Of a stretch of DNA of 64,000 nucleotides, positions 1 through 7,613 are shown piece by piece. Positions within the stretch are counted from its first letter, which is position 1, and the number at the start of each line of letters is the position of its first letter. The stretch lies in contig CAMWMZ010000003.1 of the NCBI GenBank assembly GCA_947175485.1, positions 1 to 64,000 of the forward strand, written 5' to 3'. Under the pieces are notes generated by a model. The model was not told the DNA's origin. It saw only the letters and a list, made by a program, of their open reading frames with translations, and did no database searches. This stretch comes from an uncultured Clostridia bacterium. Its GTDB lineage: Bacteria; Bacillota; Clostridia; Christensenellales; Borkfalkiaceae. The position numbers and the translations under genes were made by a program.

Positions 1-17
1 TTTAAAAATATTTTACA

Positions 18-1475
18 TTATTTATAGGCGGGGTCTTCCGACGGGGGAAGAGGCGCGGTTATCTGTTCTCCGCGGGAGATTACGGTTGTGTTGCCCTTTT
101 TATCGAACGTGACGGAAACGCACTTTGTATAGGGCGCGGGGGCGGAGTTTTCATCGAGGGTGAAGCTTGCGCCGTATCTTCTTAAAATTTCAAACAAGGT
201 CATAAGCCCGACGCCGCTGCCGCCTTCCGCGTTGCGGGTGGTGATTTTTCTTTTGCCTAAATTTGCGACCACCTTTTTATCGAAGGGCGCGCCGTTATCG
301 TAAACCTCTATGCGGGGCGAGCCGTCTTCCGCAAAGGCGAATGACAGCGCGACTTTGCCGTTTTGGGTTTTGCCTGCGGAAATCAAAGCGTTTTCCGCCA
401 TGTCGCAAATTACGGTGTTGAGGTCGGTTTGTTCCGGTATGCTTGCGAAAAGCAGAGGGAAGGCTCCGTCTTTGGCGGTGACGGTGCATTCTTCTTTTTG
501 CTTTACCGCTTTGGAATAAATGAAGTGCAAAACCGCATCTACGGAAATAACACCCGTTTTGGGGAGGTTATCGGAGAGGTTGCTGTATTCGTTTACCAGC
601 GCGCCGTGCTGTGAGGAAAATTCTTCAAGCTGGGCTTTGAGGCTGGCAAGCTCGGTTTTATAATCCGACTTGGCGATTAACGCGTCTACCGCGGAGACCA
701 TTGCGGGGATAAGCTTGTTATCGCGGTGGATTATTTTTGCAAGCTCCGCGTTGTTTTTGAGGAGCTGTTGCTTTTCTTCTTCGTACGCCTGTAAGCGGCT
801 TTCAAGTATTTTCGTATTTTGCTTGATTATAATTTGTTGGTAGTTGACGCGTTCGTGTTTGCGCCACCAAAATATAAGACCCAAACCGCAGACGACAAGG
901 AAAATGAGGATAAGCTGTATCGTGGTCTGGTCGTTTTCCCCCATGTAAAAAAGAGATAACAAAACGATGCTTACAATACTTATCAAAAGCAGGAAATCAT
1001 AACTGCCCTCGTTTTTGTGCGGAGATAAACCGCCCTTGAAACGCTTGATTTGAAAAACGATTATAATTGCAATAATTTGTAAGATATCTATTGTTATTTG
1101 CGCGGCTAAGTATCTTGTTGCTTCGTTGTTGGTAATTTGGAAAATAATAAAATCGAGCGGTGCGGAAAGAAGCAAGGCGATTATATAAATAAAAATGGAA
1201 ATACCGAAGCTTATAATGCTTGTAGCCAAAGTGCCGAACGGGTTTTTGCGGTAGCGGATTAAATTGTAGACATAAACCAACAAAAAGATGCAAAGAGGTA
1301 TAAGTATCCGCATACTTTGCGTGGCATAATGAACTCCGGTAGCAAAAAGCGCGGAGGCGGGGACGGAAAATAAATCCCAAGGACTTAATTTATAGTTGTT
1401 GAGCCTTATAAAAGCATAAAAAGAGCTTAAAAAGAATACCGAAAATTTAATTATTGAAAGTATCAAATCGATCAT
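18..1475 (-). CDS. Membrane sensor histidine kinase with GHKL ATPase domain (AgrC-like)
   Basis: Probable signal-sensing kinase. About 200 N-terminal residues form several hydrophobic membrane segments, followed by a charged coiled-coil-like stretch, an IIHRDNK segment that may hold the phospho-acceptor His, and a C-terminal GHKL ATPase fold with an N-box (DMAENAL), a G1 box (VYDNGAPF) and a G2 box (GSGVGLMTLFEIL). The arrangement resembles the HPK10/AgrC class. The open frame extends to a TTG at 1574, but those codons overlap repeat-rich, promoter-like DNA, so the ATG at 1475 (485 aa) is preferred; no ribosome binding site precedes either start. It lies next to a Spo0A_C-type regulator and a 15-codon peptide gene, so a cognate signalling role is inferred. 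Confidence 0.8.
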   Translation of the reverse strand: MIDLILSIIKFSVFFLSSFYAFIRLNNYKLSPWDLFSVPASALFATGVHYATQSMRILIPLCIFLLVYVYNLIRYRKNPFGTLATSIISFGISIFIYIIALLLSAPLDFIIFQITNNEATRYLAAQITIDILQIIAIIIVFQIKRFKGGLSPHKNEGSYDFLLLISIVSIVLLSLFYMGENDQTTIQLILIFLVVCGLGLIFWWRKHERVNYQQIIIKQNTKILESRLQAYEEEKQQLLKNNAELAKIIHRDNKLIPAMVSAVDALIAKSDYKTELASLKAQLEEFSSQHGALVNEYSNLSDNLPKTGVISVDAVLHFIYSKAVKQKEECTVTAKDGAFPLLFASIPEQTDLNTVICDMAENALISAGKTQNGKVALSFAFAEDGSPRIEVYDNGAPFDKKVVANLGKRKITTRNAEGGSGVGLMTLFEILRRYGASFTLDENSAPAPYTKCVSVTFDKKGNTTVISRGEQITAPLPPSEDPAYK

Positions 1476-1488
1476 AAGCAATAAAATC

Positions 1489-1602
1489 CAACAAAAAGCA
1501 ATAAAATGCGACAAAAAACTACATATTTCCAAATTTAACAAGGAAATACAACATAATATAACATAAAACAACAAAAAACCACAACAAAAGACAACATATG
1601 CG
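1489..1602. promoter_or_regulatory. Array of 0A-box-like repeats between kinase and peptide gene
   Basis: Copies of a CRACAAAAA core on the + strand (TTTTTGTYG on the -) begin at about 1489, 1509, 1549, 1569 and 1582, mostly 20 bp apart. The copy at 1509 reads TTTTTTGTCGCA on the - strand, close to the Spo0A box TTTTGTCGAA known from Bacillus. The array lies upstream of the kinase start on one side and just upstream of the peptide promoter on the other. Binding by the neighbouring Spo0A_C-type regulator is inferred. Phased A-tracts causing DNA curvature are the alternative. Confidence 0.5.
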
Positions 1603-1617
1603 CAAAGCCTTACTCCT

Positions 1618-1623
1618 TATAAT
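1618..1623 (+). promoter_or_regulatory. -10 element (TATAAT) for the small peptide gene
   Basis: A consensus TATAAT lies 32 bp before the peptide start codon. There is no good -35 at 17 bp; the box-like repeats end there instead. This is the layout expected of an activator-dependent promoter. Confidence 0.5.
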
Positions 1624-1655
1624 TTTTTAGATTATATAGAAAAGGAGGTGTACAT

Positions 1656-1703
1656 ATGTTTAAGGCATTTTGGAGCTGGTTTTTGACGTTGTTGCTTATC
1701 TAA
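1656..1703 (+). CDS. 15-aa hydrophobic peptide MFKAFWSWFLTLLLI, possible signal peptide
   Basis: A short ORF of 15 codons plus TAA. It has an excellent ribosome binding site (AAAGGAGGTG at 1641-1650, 7 nt before the ATG), a TATAAT box upstream and a hairpin 14 nt after the stop. The product has one lysine, two tryptophans in an FWSWF core and a leucine-rich tail. It lies divergent from the GHKL kinase and convergent with the response regulator, so it may be a secreted or membrane-acting signal for the kinase, or the output of the circuit. No Cys, double-Gly leader or processing enzyme is visible, unlike AgrD. Translation is strongly suggested; function is inference. Confidence 0.6.
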   Translation: MFKAFWSWFLTLLLI

Positions 1704-1716
1704 TCAGCTAAAAAAA

Positions 1717-1749
1717 TTAAGCGGGTTGCGCTGCGCGCAACCCGCTTAA
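1717..1749. terminator. Bidirectional terminator between peptide gene and response regulator
   Basis: Perfect 15-bp inverted repeat (1717-1731 with 1735-1749, 3-nt loop). On the - strand a T6 run follows, giving a strong terminator for the response regulator. On the + strand CTTTTATC follows, a weaker one for the peptide gene. Confidence 0.85.
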
Positions 1750-1755
1750 CTTTTA

Positions 1756-2541
1756 TCAAGAGTTGTTAGCGACCTTTTGTGCATAAAAATATATGAATTC
1801 GGTAACGGTGGGAATACCCTTATCGGAAACTATTTTCGCGGTGTAGTGAGTGCCGAGTTCTTTTACGTCCATAGCGTTCCAGGCGCGGGCGATACAGTTT
1901 TGCATAGCCCGTTCAACGCTGTGTTCGGATTTGCCGTATTTGTTGCCGATTACGTTGCAGAGGTGGGGCACGGGGCCTTCCATAACCGCAAGAATGGAAT
2001 CTACAAGGTATTTATAGCCTACCGCTTTGGGGCTGAGACCGACGAGGTTCAGCTCGTTGCAGATGGCGCGTTTAATGCGCTTGACGGTTTGAGCCTGCGC
2101 GGAGGTTTTGGACTTTTCCAACTGTTCGGGAGAAGTGCCCGAGATGACCGATTTGGTGATTTTAAGGAAATCGAGCACCGCCTTAGGGGAGTAGCCCGCC
2201 TGATTTTTGGTCATGATAAAGTCGGCGCCGAGTTCGCGGGCGAGGTTGTGAGTGACCGCGCTTATGTTGTTGGTTGTGACCAAAACAAAAGGCCGGTAAA
2301 AACCACCGACCGTTTTTAGCTGTTGGAGAAATTCAAATCCGTCGCCCTGACCCTGATGTAATTCTAAGTCTAAAATTACGGCGTCGGGACGGGAATTGCG
2401 GACAATCTGGATTGCTTCAGCGGAACTATCGGTTGAACCTATGAGGTCGAAATCAAGGGAATTGCTTTCGATTTCTTTTAGCATATTCTCGCGGTCTAAC
2501 GGGTCGTCTTCAACGAGAAGTATTTCTAATTTTTTATCCAT
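1756..2541 (-). CDS. Response regulator with receiver and Spo0A_C-like DNA-binding domain
   Basis: Residues 1-125 are a CheY-like receiver (acidic LLVEDD near the N-terminus, phospho-acceptor Asp in VILDLEL, Thr in VLVTTN, Lys in IMTKNQ). The C-terminal ~105 residues match the Spo0A_C helix-turn-helix in layout: ICNELNLVGL, GYKYLVDSI, then SVERAMQNCIARAW, corresponding to the VERAIRHAI recognition region of Bacillus Spo0A, ending in PTVTEFIYFYA. The ATG at 2541 (261 aa) starts at the domain boundary; a TTG at 2553 would add four residues. Neither has a clear ribosome binding site. It probably regulates its own locus through the box-like repeats. Whether it is the sporulation master regulator or a paralogue cannot be told from this window. 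Confidence 0.85.
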   Translation of the reverse strand: MDKKLEILLVEDDPLDRENMLKEIESNSLDFDLIGSTDSSAEAIQIVRNSRPDAVILDLELHQGQGDGFEFLQQLKTVGGFYRPFVLVTTNNISAVTHNLARELGADFIMTKNQAGYSPKAVLDFLKITKSVISGTSPEQLEKSKTSAQAQTVKRIKRAICNELNLVGLSPKAVGYKYLVDSILAVMEGPVPHLCNVIGNKYGKSEHSVERAMQNCIARAWNAMDVKELGTHYTAKIVSDKGIPTVTEFIYFYAQKVANNS

Positions 2542-2557
2542 CGTTTTAAACAATAAT

Positions 2558-2635
2558 CCACAAAAAGTAACATTTTTCTACATATTACCACAAAAACCAA
2601 CAAAAAGCAACATTTAATACCCCACAAATACCAAC
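2558..2635. promoter_or_regulatory. 0A-box-like repeats upstream of the response regulator
   Basis: CCACAAAAAG, CCACAAAAAC, CAACAAAAAG and CAACATTTAA begin at 2558, 2588, 2598 and 2608, with weaker copies at 2622 and 2631. The spacing is mostly multiples of about 10 bp. On the - strand they read TTTTTGTKG, the same motif as the array before the kinase. This suggests autoregulation by the Spo0A_C-type protein. Confidence 0.45.
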
Positions 2636-2641
2636 TGATTT

Positions 2642-3050
2642 GCGTTATTTTTAGTAATATTTTAAATTTAGCGCGTAAAATTCCGAAAGAAAAAGAAACC
2701 CGGTAAAAAAACAGGGCTTGCGCGCGGAGGTCAACGGCATAAATTGGCACGGCGCGAAAAACGCTTGCGCGGCCGGGAGTAATCCGTGTGGGGATTGCCT
2801 GCGCAGCCAAAATATGCGGCCACGCCGTTGCATTGTTTCGGGGCGTTCCTGTGCGAGAGGGACGCCCTTTACATTGCGCTTTTTTTGGGATTTGTTCGGG
2901 CGGGGCGGCTTTCTATTTGGGGTTTGGTTGAGTATTTTCGGGCGGTTTTTGTTTTGGGGGAGGATTTTTGAGGCTTGCGGTTGGGGCGGCGTATTTGGGG
3001 TTGGATTGCGGTGACAATCGATATATTTTTATTTTTTGTGAAAATTTACT
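2642..3050. other. Intergenic region with possible folded RNA, no supported gene
   Basis: No convincing protein gene: the open frames are low-quality and lack ribosome binding sites. Between about 2731 and 2870 there are complementary segments (CAACGGC with GCCGTTG; AATCC with GGATT; GGGCGT with ACGCCC), so a structured RNA on either strand is possible. I could not match it to 6S, SRP, tmRNA or RNase P RNA. Confidence 0.25.
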
Positions 3051-3057
3051 GTTTCCG

Positions 3058-3086
3058 TTGTATTCGCGGAATTAAAGTAGTATAAT
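3058..3086 (+). promoter_or_regulatory. Sigma-A-type promoter for the uL15-like gene
   Basis: TTGTAT at 3058-3063 and TATAAT at 3081-3086 with a 17-bp spacer, 39 bp before the start codon at 3125. Confidence 0.75.
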
Positions 3087-3124
3087 GGGGGCGTATTCGG
3101 AAAAAAACAAGGAAGGTGAAAAAA

Positions 3125-4417
3125 ATGGTAAGAAACGTTTTAAGCGCGGTTATGGAAATCAGCCCGACGGTTATAGGTATTATCGCCGCAGCAGCGGCAG
3201 TGCTTATCGGAGCGTTGCTCGCCGTATTTTTTTTGACGAGGAAGAAAAAACGCGCGGACAAGCACCTTGAAAATTTTGCGAAAGACGCGGCGGAGGAGCT
3301 GACCGTTGCCGACTGTGCGGAAACGCCAGAGGAACAGACGGAAACCGAAAAAACCGAGGAAGCCGTTGAAGCGGCGGAAGAAGTTTCGGAAGAACCCGAG
3401 GAAGCTGTTGAAGCGGCGGGGGGGATTTCGGAAAAGGTTGAGGAAGCCATTGAAGAAAAAGGCGAGCCCGAGAGCGCGGAAGAGCCCGACGACGAAAAGG
3501 ACGAGCCCGACGGCAAGGACGACGACGAAGAGGACGAAGCGCCTATCCGCACGGTTGCGCGCGCGGGCGAGCATATAAGATACATAATTATTAAATATAA
3601 CAAGAGCTTTACGGCGAAGCTGATACAGTCGGCGGACGGCGTGAAGGATTATTATACGGAGATAAAAAACGAGATACTTTCTTATAAGGGAGTTAAGGCG
3701 CGCGTAAGCTGGAAATACGAGGCTTTTAACGCGGGGCGCGCAATGCTGGCGAAAATCGCCGTGCGCGGGAAGAATTTAAGCTTGTTCCTTGCGCTCGACC
3801 CCAAAGCTTACGCGGATACGAAATATATTATAGACGATATGTCGGAGGTGGCGGCTTATGAGAAAACCCCGCTTTTGTACCGCATTAAAAACGACAGACG
3901 TTTGAACTATTGCAAAGAGCTTATCGCAACGGTTATGCAGGCGAACGGGCTTGAAAAGCTTGAAAATTACGAAAACAGGCAATGGGGCAAAGAATACCCT
4001 TACGAAAAGATAGAACCGCTTATCGAAAGGAAGCTTGTAAAAGTTTTAACGGAAGAGGACGCAAAGAGCGGCGACGTGTTCAAGCCCCGTTCCCAGGTGG
4101 CGGCAAGCGAGGTTAACGAGCTTTTACAGGACGAAATAGCGGTTGCGCTCATAGAAGAGGCGGACGAAATTTCCGACAAGACGAAATCGGGCATTATAAA
4201 TATAGATACTTTGAGCAGGTATTTCGATAACGGCGAAACGGTTACTTTGGAAGAAATCAAAAAGCGCGTGCCCGATTTCCCGAAGAAAACCACTTTTATT
4301 AAGGTTTTGGCGCGCGGAACTCTTGACAAAAAGCTGAAGGTTATTGCGGACGGCTTTTCAATAGAGGCGGCGAAGATGATACTTTTGACGGGCGGCAACG
4401 CGGTAAAAAAGAAATAA
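3125..4417 (+). CDS. Membrane-anchored acidic protein with uL15-like C-terminal domain
   Basis: 430 aa, function unknown. Order: a transmembrane helix (about 15-40), basic KKKR, a long Glu/Ala/Pro-rich segment (about 55-150), a central domain of about 130 residues of unrecognised family, and a C-terminal segment with VTLEEIKKRVPDFPK, KVLARGTLDKKLKV and FSIEAAKMILLTGG. The last part resembles the C-terminal half of ribosomal protein L15 (uL15). The ATG at 3125 is chosen over GTG at 3116 because AAGGAAGG lies 7 nt before it. It is followed closely by the GH43 gene. A true ribosomal role is unlikely given the membrane anchor; the L15 likeness is a fold-level inference. Confidence 0.7.
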   Translation: MVRNVLSAVMEISPTVIGIIAAAAAVLIGALLAVFFLTRKKKRADKHLENFAKDAAEELTVADCAETPEEQTETEKTEEAVEAAEEVSEEPEEAVEAAGGISEKVEEAIEEKGEPESAEEPDDEKDEPDGKDDDEEDEAPIRTVARAGEHIRYIIIKYNKSFTAKLIQSADGVKDYYTEIKNEILSYKGVKARVSWKYEAFNAGRAMLAKIAVRGKNLSLFLALDPKAYADTKYIIDDMSEVAAYEKTPLLYRIKNDRRLNYCKELIATVMQANGLEKLENYENRQWGKEYPYEKIEPLIERKLVKVLTEEDAKSGDVFKPRSQVAASEVNELLQDEIAVALIEEADEISDKTKSGIINIDTLSRYFDNGETVTLEEIKKRVPDFPKKTTFIKVLARGTLDKKLKVIADGFSIEAAKMILLTGGNAVKKK

Positions 4418-4429
4418 AGCGGAGAGCGT

Positions 4430-5935
4430 ATGGAATATAAAAACCCCGTAATTTGCGGCGATTTTCCCGACCCCGACGTTATACGCGTGGGAGAAGATTT
4501 TTATATGGTATCTTCGAGCTTCAATTATTCGCCCGCGGTGCCTGTTTTGCACTCCAAAAATCTTGTGGAATGGGAAATTATAAATTACGTATTAAACGAG
4601 CTGCCGTTTGAAAAATTCGATAAGGTGCGCCACGGCGAGGGAGTTTGGGCGCCTTCGCTAAGATATCACGGCGGGAAGTTTTATTGCCTTATACCTTTCC
4701 CCGACGAGGGGATTTACGTTGCGGAGACGGACGATATTTACGGAAAGTGGTCGCTTTTGCGCCCTTTGCTTACCGGCGCGGGATATGAGGATCCGTGCCC
4801 GATATGGGAAAACGGAAAGTGTTACGTGGCTTTTGCGTTTGTTAAAAGCCGTATAGGCTTCAATTCAAGGCTTGCGGTTTTCGAAACGGACGAAGAGCTG
4901 AAAACCACAGCAACGGATTACAGGATAATATTCGACGGAAAAGATATCGCGCCGAAAATCGAAGGGCCGAAGATTTACAGACGCGGGAAATATTTTTATA
5001 TTCTGGCGCCCGCGGGCGGGGTTAAGTCCGGCTGGCAGGTTGCGCTGCGCTCGCAGAAAATTTACGGCGATTACGAGTGTAAGGTAATTCTTACGCAGGG
5101 GGACAGCGACGTGAACGGCCCGCACCAGGGCGCGCTTATCGATTTGGACGACAGCGGCGAAAGATGGGCTTTTATGCACTTTCAGGACGCGGGCGCTTAC
5201 GGGCGGATTATACATTTACAGCCCGCGGAGTGGGTTGACGATTGGATTATTTGCGGAAAGCACGAGGGAGACGGACTTGCGGGAACGCCTGTTGACGGCG
5301 GAAAATATCCTGTAGATATAAAGACGGGATACGCTATAAATCCTTCCGACGGGTTTGACGGCGGTAAGCTTTCTTTAGTGTGGCAGACCCCTGCAAACCC
5401 GCCCGCGGATATGCTTTCTTTTAAGAACGGTTTACGGCTGAATTGCGCATACTACGGAGGCGGCGGGCTTTCGGACTTCCCGCAGCTGTTGTTGCAAAAG
5501 GTTTATTACCGTAATTTCGCTATAAAGGCGAAATGCAAATTAAATCTTTTAAACGACGGCGACGAAGCGGGGTTTGCGGTTTTCGGCAAAGAATACGCGT
5601 ACGTTTGCGTAGTGCGCAGAGACGGACGCAATTATCTGGAAATACGAAAGGGAGAAATAGGCGGCGGAGAGGATGAAACCTTGGCGAAGAGCCAGCCGTA
5701 TAACGAGGATTACGTGACTTTTCAGCTTTCTGCAAAGCATGAAAAGCCGAACGGGCTGACGTTTAAATTTTCTTTCGGCGGGAGCGCGTTCACGCATAAA
5801 TTTTACGCCCGCGGAGGAATATGGACGGGGGCGAAAGCGGGGATTTACGCACGGGCGGAGAGCGAAAGCCGCGGCTTTGCGACTTTTAAATATTTCCGTG
5901 TGACATGCACGGACAAACGCGTTAATCCCGACTGA
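4430..5935 (+). CDS. Glycoside hydrolase family 43 (beta-xylosidase / alpha-L-arabinofuranosidase type)
   Basis: 501 aa. N-terminal five-bladed propeller of GH43 with DFPDPDVIRVGEDFYMV (catalytic base Asp), GYEDPCPIWENGKCY (transition-state Asp) and EGPKIYRRGKYFYI (acid Glu). The C-terminal ~200 residues look like the GH43 beta-sandwich domain. There is no signal peptide, so it probably cleaves imported arabinose- or xylose-containing oligosaccharides in the cytoplasm, fitting side-chain removal from pectin. Ribosome binding site GGAG lies before the ATG. It sits at the head of the pectin island. Exact substrate cannot be told from sequence. Confidence 0.88.
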   Translation: MEYKNPVICGDFPDPDVIRVGEDFYMVSSSFNYSPAVPVLHSKNLVEWEIINYVLNELPFEKFDKVRHGEGVWAPSLRYHGGKFYCLIPFPDEGIYVAETDDIYGKWSLLRPLLTGAGYEDPCPIWENGKCYVAFAFVKSRIGFNSRLAVFETDEELKTTATDYRIIFDGKDIAPKIEGPKIYRRGKYFYILAPAGGVKSGWQVALRSQKIYGDYECKVILTQGDSDVNGPHQGALIDLDDSGERWAFMHFQDAGAYGRIIHLQPAEWVDDWIICGKHEGDGLAGTPVDGGKYPVDIKTGYAINPSDGFDGGKLSLVWQTPANPPADMLSFKNGLRLNCAYYGGGGLSDFPQLLLQKVYYRNFAIKAKCKLNLLNDGDEAGFAVFGKEYAYVCVVRRDGRNYLEIRKGEIGGGEDETLAKSQPYNEDYVTFQLSAKHEKPNGLTFKFSFGGSAFTHKFYARGGIWTGAKAGIYARAESESRGFATFKYFRVTCTDKRVNPD

Positions 5936-5965
5936 TAAAGTTTAATCCGGAAAGGAAGAGTGAGA

Positions 5966-7597
5966 ATGACGAAAACGAAAAGAAAATACGATTTGTTTAC
6001 GAATAAAGCGTTGTTTTATCTTATCGTTCCGATAGTTATAGAATCGGCGCTCTCTATGTCTATGGGGTTTATAGACGGAATTATGGTTACGCACGCGGCG
6101 AGCGACGCGTTTTTAGCCGTTGACCCCAACGCGGGAGACCATTTTGTTACGGCGATTACCGACGTAGACCAGATATCCAGCCTTTTGATACAGCTTTTCG
6201 CCGCGTTCGGAGTAGGGGGAGCGGTTATAACCTCCCAGCATCTGGGCGGCGGGCGCACTGACGACGCGAACAAGAGCGCGAAACAGCTTGTGGTTATAAT
6301 GCTGTTGTCTGCTTTGGTTATTTCGGGGCTTTGCCTGGGGCTTAATCCTTATATTATTTCTCTGTTTTTCGGAAATCTGGACAGCCACACGCACGGTTAC
6401 GCCGTAACGTATTTTTATATTACGGCTTGTTCTTTTCCGTTTTTGGCGGTGTTTAATTCCTGCGCGGCGCTTTTAAGGGCGCAGAGAAAGAGCATGAACA
6501 CGATGCTTTCGGGCATAATAAGCTTTTTTCTGAATATAGGGTTCAACGCGCTGTTTATATTCGTGTTGAAGCTCGGGATTGCGGGCGTAGGGCTTGGAAC
6601 GCTGCTTGCAAGGGTGTTCCCCGCGTGCTTTACACTGTATCTGATGACGAGAAAAACAAACGTAGTGCGCATTAAAATCTTTGAGAAATTCCGATTTGAC
6701 GGGGCGCAGCTCAAAAAAATATTAAAGCTCGGCGTGCCGAGCGGGATAGAGAATTGCTTTTTCCAGCTTGGCAAAATACTTGTGCTCGTATTTATTCAGG
6801 TTGAAATTTACAACGTGTTTATAGGCGTAAACGCGGACGGAACGGAGATTTATACAAACTTTCAGGCTTCCGCAAATTCGGTGGCTTACAACGTTAACAC
6901 CATAAGCTCGATGGTGGGCAGCGGCATCAACACCGCCATGCTTACCGTTATAGGGCAAGCCGTAGGCGCGGGCGACGTCGGGCAGATAAAATATTACATT
7001 AAAAAAATGCTGCTCATATCCTATGCTTGTAACTGCGTTTGTGTTGCGGTAACGTTCGGGGTGGCGTCTTTCCTTCTTAATTCTTACAACATTTCGGAAG
7101 AGGCTCGGGCGGTTGCGTGGAATTGCCTTATACTTTGCTTATCGTTCCAGTTTGTGACGTATCCTTTATCGTTCGGTATGCCCGCGGTGTTAAAGGCGAG
7201 CTCCGACGTGAAATACGTTATGATTGTTGCCGTGGTTTCGATGGTTCTCATGCGCGTGGGGCTGTGTTATATACTCACGTGCGACTGGGCGGGAGCGCGG
7301 CTCGGAGCAATTGGGCTTTGGATAGGAATGGTTTCCGACTGGGTTGTGCGCAGCGCGTTTTTCGGAGGGAGAGTTCTTTCGGGCAGGTGGAAGAAGTCTG
7401 CGGGACTTTCCGACGCGCCCGAAGGCGGTAACGCCGAGCCTGTGCCGGCTTGCGCGGAAGCGGCGGTTACGGACGGTGCGGAAGAAAGCGGAAATATGCA
7501 ATTGGATGCGGAATATGGCGCAGTTTTGGAGCATAGCGGGGAAAACGGCGAAGCGGACGGCGGTTGCGCCGAAAGCGGTGACGGTTTTAAAGATTAA
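5966..7597 (+). CDS. MATE family efflux transporter
   Basis: 543 aa, about 12 membrane segments arranged as two related halves; typical MATE pieces include the N-terminal PIVIESALSMSMGFIDGIMV and the internal LKLGVPSGIENCFF, matching the repeat start of the second half. It probably exports small molecules using Na+ or H+. The ATG at 5966 follows AAAGGAAGAG; a GTG at 5960 overlaps that site and is rejected. The C-terminal ~60 residues form an Ala/Glu/Gly-rich acidic tail, unusual for the family. It lies between GH43 and kduD in the same direction, but its link to sugar use is unclear. Confidence 0.85.
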   Translation: MTKTKRKYDLFTNKALFYLIVPIVIESALSMSMGFIDGIMVTHAASDAFLAVDPNAGDHFVTAITDVDQISSLLIQLFAAFGVGGAVITSQHLGGGRTDDANKSAKQLVVIMLLSALVISGLCLGLNPYIISLFFGNLDSHTHGYAVTYFYITACSFPFLAVFNSCAALLRAQRKSMNTMLSGIISFFLNIGFNALFIFVLKLGIAGVGLGTLLARVFPACFTLYLMTRKTNVVRIKIFEKFRFDGAQLKKILKLGVPSGIENCFFQLGKILVLVFIQVEIYNVFIGVNADGTEIYTNFQASANSVAYNVNTISSMVGSGINTAMLTVIGQAVGAGDVGQIKYYIKKMLLISYACNCVCVAVTFGVASFLLNSYNISEEARAVAWNCLILCLSFQFVTYPLSFGMPAVLKASSDVKYVMIVAVVSMVLMRVGLCYILTCDWAGARLGAIGLWIGMVSDWVVRSAFFGGRVLSGRWKKSAGLSDAPEGGNAEPVPACAEAAVTDGAEESGNMQLDAEYGAVLEHSGENGEADGGCAESGDGFKD

Positions 7598-7613
7598 ATA
7601 TAAGGGGTAAAAA

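Noticed and set aside
1442-1574. First 33 codons of the longest kinase frame, from TTG at 1574
   Set aside because: They overlap the box-like repeats and have no ribosome binding site; the ATG at 1475 directly precedes the first membrane helix.
1489-1602. LytTR-type binding repeats, as expected with AgrC-like kinases
   Set aside because: The partner regulator has a Spo0A_C-like domain rather than LytTR, and the repeat core fits 0A boxes better.
2718-3014. Open frames on both strands between the regulator and the uL15-like gene
   Set aside because: No ribosome binding sites, odd composition (Gly/Phe/Arg runs) and mutual overlap; they look like chance open frames.
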